Positions 7,464-11,125 of a DNA stretch of 11,125 nt are shown piece by piece. The notes under the pieces are model-generated. The model was not told the origin of the DNA and did not search any database. It saw nothing but the letters and a program-made list of their open reading frames with translations. Each line of letters starts with the position of its first letter. The stretch's first letter is position 1. The stretch is from assembly GCA_903885865.1 (NCBI GenBank), contig CAISKH010000529.1, positions 1 to 11,125 on the forward strand, written 5' to 3'. The stretch comes from an uncultured Mucilaginibacter sp. Its GTDB lineage: Bacteria; Bacteroidota; Bacteroidia; Sphingobacteriales; Sphingobacteriaceae. The position numbers and the translations under genes are program-made.

Positions 7464-7485
7464 TTTGTAACTTTTTTATTACAAA
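7464..7485. promoter_or_regulatory. Perfect inverted repeat TTTGTAA-N8-TTACAAA
   Basis: TTTGTAA (7464-7470) and TTACAAA (7479-7485) are exact reverse complements with an 8-nt T-rich spacer, 22 bp in all. The geometry fits an operator bound by a dimeric regulator. It lies 87 bp upstream of the carboxyltransferase start and 65 bp upstream of the small ORF on the other strand. An AT-rich hairpin with no protein partner is the alternative. No regulator gene is nearby. Confidence 0.35.
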
Positions 7486-7549
7486 TACTTGCAGGTATAA
7501 CATTTATTTGCTTACTTCGTACAACTATTCGATTAAAACCTAATAACAA

Positions 7550-7681
7550 ATGATAATTCTAACTGCTGCCTATTTATTTAGGCGATTTAAAGTATTGCCG
7601 CGTGTGTACAGCTTAGTGTTACTTACCCAAATACCTGCATTTTCATTAGCCGCTTATTTCTCACACCAGGCCATTATCTAA
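7550..7681 (+). CDS. Possible 43-residue small membrane-type protein
   Basis: An ATG at 7550, preceded by an A-rich stretch typical of starts in this phylum (CCTAATAACAA), opens a frame of 43 codons ending in TAA at 7679-7681. The peptide starts MIILTAAYLFRRFKVLPRVY and continues into a hydrophobic stretch (SLVLLTQIPAFSLAAYF) preceded by basic residues. That is the pattern of a single-pass small membrane protein with a positive-inside N-terminus. It is antisense to its neighbours and sits alone in the 315-bp spacer. I recognise no family. It ends 11 bp before the convergent LOG gene. It could equally be a chance frame; only conservation or expression data could decide. Confidence 0.3.
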   Translation: MIILTAAYLFRRFKVLPRVYSLVLLTQIPAFSLAAYFSHQAII

Positions 7682-7694
7682 AAAAATCTTTTTT
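7680..7694. terminator. A-run/T-run symmetric tract at LOG 3' end
   Basis: Seven A, then TC, then six T form a near-palindrome that overlaps the LOG stop codon and the last base of the small ORF. Read on the plus strand it gives a U-run after an A-run. Any stem would consist only of A-U pairs around a minimal loop, so it is a weak terminator candidate at best. Confidence 0.2.
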
Positions 7695-8277
7695 AAGTAA
7701 GATTTCTATCGTTGAACCAAACATCATCGGGTTCAATATTTGTATTTTGCATCAGGTTTACCAACTCAATAGCATCGGCCGATGTAATAACCAATTTTCG
7801 GTTAACAGGTTTTAAAAATCGCTGCTCAACCATTACATCCATTTGCTTTAACAAAAAATCATAGAACCCGTTTACATTTAATATGCCTACCGGGTGATGG
7901 TGCAGGCCCAACTGCAGCCAGGTTAATACCTCAAAAAATTCTTCCAGTGTACCAAATCCGCCGGGTAACATAATTATACCGTCGCAAAGGTCGTTCATTA
8001 ACTGTTTGCGCTGGTGCATGTTTTCAACTATATGCATTTCGGTTAAACCGGTATGGCCAACCTCCTTATCCATTAAAAATCCGGGGATAACACCGATAGC
8101 TTTTCCTCCCCTTTCCAAGACGGCGTCGGCCATAATTCCCATTACGCCAACCTTGCCGCCTCCAAATATCAGCGTGATGTTTTGATTTACCATTACTTCG
8201 GCCAATTCTTCAACGGATTGTTTCAAAACCGGATCGCCGTTGAAGTTAGCTCCGCAGAATACACAGATCGATTTCAT
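7693..8277 (-). CDS. LOG family protein (nucleoside-5'-monophosphate phosphoribohydrolase-like)
   Basis: This 194-residue Rossmann-fold protein belongs to the LOG/TIGR00730 family, formerly annotated as lysine decarboxylase. The diagnostic motifs are present: GGGKVGVMG (39-47) for phosphate binding, the MHQRK segment (88-92) with the conserved Arg-Lys, and PGGFGTLEEFFEVLTW (105-120), which is the catalytic PGGxGTxxE signature with Glu112/113. LOG enzymes cleave cytokinin riboside 5'-monophosphates, or other nucleoside monophosphates such as AMP, into free base and ribose 5-phosphate. In a non-plant-associated bacterium the natural substrate is uncertain. The length is normal for the family (about 180-200). 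It is divergent from the secreted-protein gene at 8399, and the 121-bp spacer between them should hold both promoters, though no exact TAnnTTTG match stands out. Confidence 0.92.
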   Translation of the reverse strand: MKSICVFCGANFNGDPVLKQSVEELAEVMVNQNITLIFGGGKVGVMGIMADAVLERGGKAIGVIPGFLMDKEVGHTGLTEMHIVENMHQRKQLMNDLCDGIIMLPGGFGTLEEFFEVLTWLQLGLHHHPVGILNVNGFYDFLLKQMDVMVEQRFLKPVNRKLVITSADAIELVNLMQNTNIEPDDVWFNDRNLT

Positions 8278-8398
8278 ACGGATAAATATATAATTTAAAA
8301 GTATCGCAATTTATTTTTAAAACAATAACTCATATAGCTGTACGTTTCTTTGTATATTTAAAAAGAATCCTTTAAACCTATATCAAATCATTATTTTC

Positions 8399-9163
8399 AT
8401 GAAAAAAATCCTATCGTTATCAGCCTTACTAATAATGGCTTGCCTGCCATTATTTGCTCAAACCATCGATAACCCTCAAGTTGAACACAGCGACGACATG
8501 AGCAGTTTCATAACCAAAATAGAAACCAATAAACAATACACTATAGTAAGTTTTGAGTGTACTGCGCATAACGAAAATTCATGGATACAGCTAAATAAGG
8601 AGATCTTCATTCAGACGGATGTGGACAATAAACATTACAACTATGTTAAATCTGAAAATATTGTAATGGTACCGGGTCGCCACAATTTTGCAAAAGCAGG
8701 CGATAAACTTTTATTTACGGTATATTTTGAAAAAATACCACAAGAAGCAAAATCAATTGATATTATTGAGAGGGCCGGCACCAGGCAAAACGGTATTGGT
8801 TATTTTAATTATTATAACGTGAGCCTTACCAAATCGCGTGCAATTACGCCGGTAACTGCAGCTAACCTAATGGTACCTGAACGAAGCCTTGACAGGATGA
8901 TCTCAAGAAATGAAACGCTAAATAGCGGAACCAATATGATGAATATAATGAATTCAATGGGGCCTATGTTTGGTAACCTTACCAAGTCAATGATGGATGC
9001 GGAGATAGACTATTATAAACAACCCGGAAAAATAACTGAGGTGGCCAGGCTGAACAGGGAGTATTTTGAAGCACTCGTTAAAGAAGGTTTTAATGAAGAC
9101 CAGGCTTTAAAAATAATTACATCCGAAAGTTTATTGCACAAAACTGCAATGGGAGGTAAATAG
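8399..9163 (+). CDS. Secreted protein of unknown function
   Basis: A 254-residue exported protein that I do not recognise. The signal peptide MKKILSLSALLIMACLPLFA is followed by Q21. The cysteine at 15 is not in a good lipobox (Met at -2), so signal peptidase I cleavage after LFA is favoured. Residues about 35-147 look like an all-beta domain (ITKIETNKQYTIVSFECTA, HYNYVKSENIVMVPGRHNF, KLLFTVYFEKIPQEAKSIDI). This resembles the beta-sandwich modules that end in IDIIE or IDFIE in many Bacteroidota secreted proteins. A methionine-rich stretch follows: between 179 and 199 eight residues are Met. The C-terminal end is helical and charged (REYFEALVKEGFNEDQALKI). It is probably periplasmic or surface-associated. 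It stands alone, divergent from LOG and convergent with guaB. Confidence 0.85.
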   Translation: MKKILSLSALLIMACLPLFAQTIDNPQVEHSDDMSSFITKIETNKQYTIVSFECTAHNENSWIQLNKEIFIQTDVDNKHYNYVKSENIVMVPGRHNFAKAGDKLLFTVYFEKIPQEAKSIDIIERAGTRQNGIGYFNYYNVSLTKSRAITPVTAANLMVPERSLDRMISRNETLNSGTNMMNIMNSMGPMFGNLTKSMMDAEIDYYKQPGKITEVARLNREYFEALVKEGFNEDQALKIITSESLLHKTAMGGK

Positions 9164-9172
9164 TTAAGGCAG

Positions 9173-9194
9173 GATTAGTTAAGTTCAACTAATC
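9173..9194. terminator. Hairpin between convergent genes
   Basis: GATTAGTT (9173-9180) and AACTAATC (9187-9194) are perfect 8-bp reverse complements around a 6-nt loop. The stem lies 10 bp after the secreted-protein stop and 24 bp from the guaB stop, in the 54-bp convergent gap. It has no clean U-run on either side, so factor-independent termination would be weak. Its position still fits a bidirectional transcript-end structure. Confidence 0.5.
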
Positions 9195-9217
9195 TCTAAT
9201 TAACTGACCTCTAATCA

Positions 9218-10687
9218 CTACCTCGTATAATTCGGTGCTTCCTTAGTTATCGTTATATCATGCGGGTGCGATTCGCGGATGCCTGAAGCCGTAATGCGTA
9301 CAAACCTTGCCTGTTGTAAAGCCTCAATGTCTTTGGCACCGCAATAGCCCATGCTGGCGCGCAGGCCGCCTACGAACTGGTAAATAACCTCAGCTAAGGT
9401 TCCTTTATAGGGCACGCGGCCCACAATGCCTTCGGGTACCAATTTTTTAATATCATCTTCCACATCCTGGAAATAGCGGTCTTTTGAGCCTTGCTCCATA
9501 GCTTCTATCGAGCCCATGCCCCGGTATGATTTAAACCGGCGACCCTCGTAAATAATACTTTCGCCCGGCGATTCTTCAACCCCTGCAAATAAGGAGCCTG
9601 CCATAATTGTGCCCGCTCCTGCAGCGATGGCTTTGGCAATATCTCCGGTATGCTTAATGCCACCATCGGCAATAACCGGAACGCCCGTGCCTCTTAATGC
9701 TTTCGCACACTCGTAAACAGCGTATAATTGCGGAACGCCTACCCCCGCGATAATACGGGTGGTACAAATAGAACCGGGGCCAATACCCACCTTCACGCCA
9801 TCAGCACCGGCTTCGGCTAGTGCCATGGCCGCGTCGCCGGTAGCTACGTTACCTGCTATAACCTGCAGATCGGGATATTTTGCTTTTACTTCTTTTAATT
9901 TGTTTATCACGTGGATAGAATGCCCATGCGCCGTATCAATGGCAATTACATCAACACCCGCTTTAACAAGCGCGTCTACCCTCGTTATAGTATCAGCAGT
10001 AACACCAACGGCGGCGCCTACACGCAGCCTGCCATGTTCATCCTTACAGGCATTCGGGAAGTTTTTAAATTTCTGAATATCCTTAAAAGTAATGAGCCCT
10101 ATTAATACCCCATCGTTATCAACAACCGGGAGTTTCTCTATTTTATGATTTTGAAGTATTTCTTCGGCTTGTGTTAAGGTAGTTCCCTTGGGTGCGGTTA
10201 TCAGGTCGGCTGTTGTCATTACCTCCTGCACAGGCTTGGCCATTTCCTTTTGGAAACGAAGGTCGCGGTTGGTAATAATACCTTTTAGTTTTCTGTCTTT
10301 ATCAATCACGGGGATACCGCCAATACGGAACTCGCGCATTATTTTGATAGCGTCGGCAACTGTAGCGGCCTCATGCAGGGTAACCGGGTCCTGTATCATA
10401 CCACTTTCAGATCGTTTTACTTTACGTACCTCGTCGGCCTGGCGCTCAATGGTCATATTTTTATGCAGCATACCCAGGCCCCCCGCCTGTGCGATAGCAA
10501 TAGCCATTGCCGATTCGGTAACGGTATCCATAGCGGCAGAAACTAAAGGAATGTTCAGCCTGATCTTTTTGGTTAAAAAAGAACCGGTATCAACTTCGCG
10601 CGGTAAAACTTCTGAATAAGCCGGGAGTAGTAATACGTCGTCGTAGGTTAAACCTTCGGCGACAAATTTTGATGGGTCTGACTGCAT
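9218..10687 (-). CDS. guaB: Inosine-5'-monophosphate dehydrogenase
   Basis: This enzyme oxidises IMP to XMP with NAD+, the first committed step of GMP synthesis in the cytosol. The 489-residue length is standard. The N-terminal part starts FVAEGLTYDDVLLLPAYSEV. A tandem CBS pair occupies about 95-205 (PVTLHEAATVADAIKIMREF, then GTTLTQAEEILQNHKIEKLP), usually involved in nucleotide control. The catalytic loop GIGPGSICTTR (301-311) carries the nucleophile Cys308. VIADGGIKHTGDIAKAIAAG (338-357) binds IMP phosphate, and YRGMGSIEAM (388-397) is the flap-side IMP contact. The mobile flap follows, with YCG at 448-450. All key residues I can check are present and the gene looks intact. It is divergent from whatever lies beyond the right edge, and has a good -7 promoter box 35-42 bp upstream of its start codon. 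Confidence 0.98.
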   Translation of the reverse strand: MQSDPSKFVAEGLTYDDVLLLPAYSEVLPREVDTGSFLTKKIRLNIPLVSAAMDTVTESAMAIAIAQAGGLGMLHKNMTIERQADEVRKVKRSESGMIQDPVTLHEAATVADAIKIMREFRIGGIPVIDKDRKLKGIITNRDLRFQKEMAKPVQEVMTTADLITAPKGTTLTQAEEILQNHKIEKLPVVDNDGVLIGLITFKDIQKFKNFPNACKDEHGRLRVGAAVGVTADTITRVDALVKAGVDVIAIDTAHGHSIHVINKLKEVKAKYPDLQVIAGNVATGDAAMALAEAGADGVKVGIGPGSICTTRIIAGVGVPQLYAVYECAKALRGTGVPVIADGGIKHTGDIAKAIAAGAGTIMAGSLFAGVEESPGESIIYEGRRFKSYRGMGSIEAMEQGSKDRYFQDVEDDIKKLVPEGIVGRVPYKGTLAEVIYQFVGGLRASMGYCGAKDIEALQQARFVRITASGIRESHPHDITITKEAPNYTR

Positions 10688-10721
10688 AGCAAATAATTGT
10701 TTGGAGTTATTATTTGCCGGG

Positions 10722-10729
10722 CAAAGCTA
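10722..10729 (-). promoter_or_regulatory. Candidate guaB -7 promoter box
   Basis: Read on the minus strand this is TAGCTTTG, an exact match to the Bacteroidota -7 element TAnnTTTG. It ends 34 bp before the guaB ATG, which would give a leader of roughly 25-30 nt, a normal distance. A clear TTG-type -33 element is not visible at the expected spacing, because that position falls inside the repeat copy at 10737-10768. The match and its placement make it the most plausible promoter element in the window. Confidence 0.5.
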
Positions 10730-10736
10730 ACTATTT

Positions 10737-10768
10737 ATTTCGGAATTCGGAAGTTCGATTGCGGAATT
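10737..10768. repeat. Second copy of the TTCGGA/TTCGAA-type repeat
   Basis: This 32-bp stretch matches 2646-2677 at 26 of 32 positions by hand alignment, in the same orientation and without gaps. It shares the blocks ATTTCGGA, TTCGGA and GTTC. Unlike the copy near 2650, it has no obvious inverted partner downstream, so it looks like a single arm. It lies immediately upstream of the guaB -7 box, where a -33 element would be expected. Confidence 0.6.
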
Positions 10769-10810
10769 GTTTGAATTGCGGGTTAATGGTGATCGCAAAC
10801 AGACAACGTT

Positions 10811-11018
10811 CTGTTACACGCGAGTGTGTAACAGATGTAACACGTGTAACAACATTTCGAGTTAATTAATTGAAATACAATATGTTGCCAAAAGTCGGTG
10901 TAACAGTGTGTAACAAGGTGTTACGACGTATAAGTCAGTTTTTTTATGAATAAATTTACGTTATTATATTGATAATCAAATAATTATATAAAAGGCTGTT
11001 TTAACAAGATGTAACAGC
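10811..11018. repeat. Cluster of eight TGTAACA-type heptamers
   Basis: Exact TGTAACA lies on the plus strand at 10827, 10836, 10845, 10899, 10909 and 11010. The inverted form TGTTACA is at 10812 and a one-base variant TGTTACG at 10919. Three copies repeat with 9-bp spacing (10827-10853) and three with 10-bp spacing (10899-10925). Inverted pairs form CTGTTACAC-N6-GTGTAACAG (10811-10834), GTAACA-N3-TGTTAC (10910-10924) and GCTGTT-N12-AACAGC (10995-11018). Such density in about 200 bp suggests a protein-binding array (operator or iteron-like). No initiator, regulator or mobile gene is visible alongside. Confidence 0.7.
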
Positions 11019-11125
11019 TATAAGAGCCACCCTCGTAATTACTTTCATTCTGGCAAAACAAATTCCCCATACAATGGTTTAATACAAATGAATGGGTTGT
11101 TTTTCTAATTATGCAGCTCATTATA

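Larger units (their letters stand above)
7378..7692. other. 315-bp spacer between LOG and carboxyltransferase genes
   Basis: This AT-rich spacer separates two minus-strand genes. It contains the inverted repeat at 7464-7485, a possible small plus-strand ORF at 7550-7681, and an A-run/T-run symmetric tract at its right edge. I scanned for CAAAnnTA, the minus-strand form of the -7 box, and found no exact match upstream of the carboxyltransferase, so its promoter is not identified. No tRNA-like or CRISPR-like structure is visible. Confidence 0.5.
10688..11125. other. 438-bp region upstream of guaB without a convincing gene
   Basis: Every frame longer than about 45 codons is interrupted. The region holds, in order from guaB: a -7 box match (10722-10729), a TTCGGA-type repeat copy (10737-10768), the TGTAACA-type heptamer cluster (10811-11018) and an AT-rich final stretch. 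Short frames exist, for example 27 codons from 10786 on plus and 45 codons from 11121 on minus, but neither has support. The odd palindrome TTGAT-A-ATCAA lies at 10969-10979. The last 100 bp show nothing I can name and may lead into a gene beyond the edge. Confidence 0.6.

Noticed and set aside
10188..10619. 143-codon plus-strand frame inside guaB
   Set aside because: It is antisense to an intact, clearly recognised guaB; long antisense frames arise from codon bias.
10786..10869. Short plus-strand frame containing VTDVTRVTTF
   Set aside because: Only 27 codons. The V-T pattern is simply the translation of the TGTAACA repeats; a remnant of a V-T-rich coding sequence is possible but unsupported.
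10811..11018. CRISPR array interpretation of the TGTAACA cluster
   Set aside because: The repeated unit is 7 bp with 9-10 bp spacing and mixed orientation, unlike 23-47 bp repeats with uniform spacers, and no cas gene is present.
10811..11018. Chromosomal origin (oriC) interpretation of the TGTAACA cluster
   Set aside because: No TTATCCACA-type DnaA boxes and no dnaA or dnaN nearby.
10984..11121. 45-codon minus-strand frame at the right edge (MSCIIRKTTHSF...)
   Set aside because: No recognisable motif, cysteine/serine-rich by chance, and it overlaps the repeat cluster.

Overview
The window looks like ordinary chromosome from a Bacteroidota bacterium, most likely of the Sphingobacteriaceae (Mucilaginibacter/Pedobacter-like). 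This rests on recognised protein families, not on a database search. Supporting signs are A-rich translation starts without Shine-Dalgarno sequences, matches to the Bacteroidota -7 promoter box TAnnTTTG, and Bacteroidota-typical families (DUF3667, PorT-like outer-membrane barrels, a BFN-UVR nuclease). I recognise no transposase, integrase, phage gene, CRISPR array, tRNA or rRNA.

Left part (1-5116). A divergent partial TPR-like gene on the minus strand is followed by a plus-strand series: etfB, etfA, a bifunctional-nuclease-family protein with a UVR tail, a NupG-type nucleoside/H+ symporter, and a zinc-ribbon membrane protein (DUF3667). EtfAB carries electrons from acyl-CoA dehydrogenases to the respiratory chain. 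Spacing suggests two units: etfB-etfA-BFN (gaps of 25 and 28 bp to the chosen starts), then nupG-DUF3667 (6 bp gap). Between them lies a 158-bp spacer dominated by a long G·U-tolerant inverted repeat.

Middle part (5121-8277). Three minus-strand genes read LOG-family phosphoribohydrolase, then a methylcrotonyl-CoA-carboxylase-like carboxyltransferase, then a small outer-membrane beta-barrel protein. The carboxyltransferase has no biotin carboxylase partner nearby. Together with ETF it fits branched-chain (leucine) acyl-CoA oxidation, which is inference. The 315-bp gap between LOG and the carboxyltransferase holds a possible 43-residue membrane-type small ORF and a perfect inverted repeat.

Right part (8278-11125). 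A secreted protein of unknown function on the plus strand converges on guaB (IMP dehydrogenase, first committed step of GMP synthesis, minus strand), with a hairpin between them. Upstream of guaB, the last 438 bp have no convincing gene but are the most structured non-coding part of the window. They hold an exact -7 box match for guaB, a second copy of the TTCGGA/TTCGAA-type repeat found near 2650, and a striking cluster of eight TGTAACA-type heptamers in direct and inverted orientation over about 200 bp. That cluster is the best candidate for something undescribed. No complete novel multi-gene system is evident; most of the window is housekeeping.
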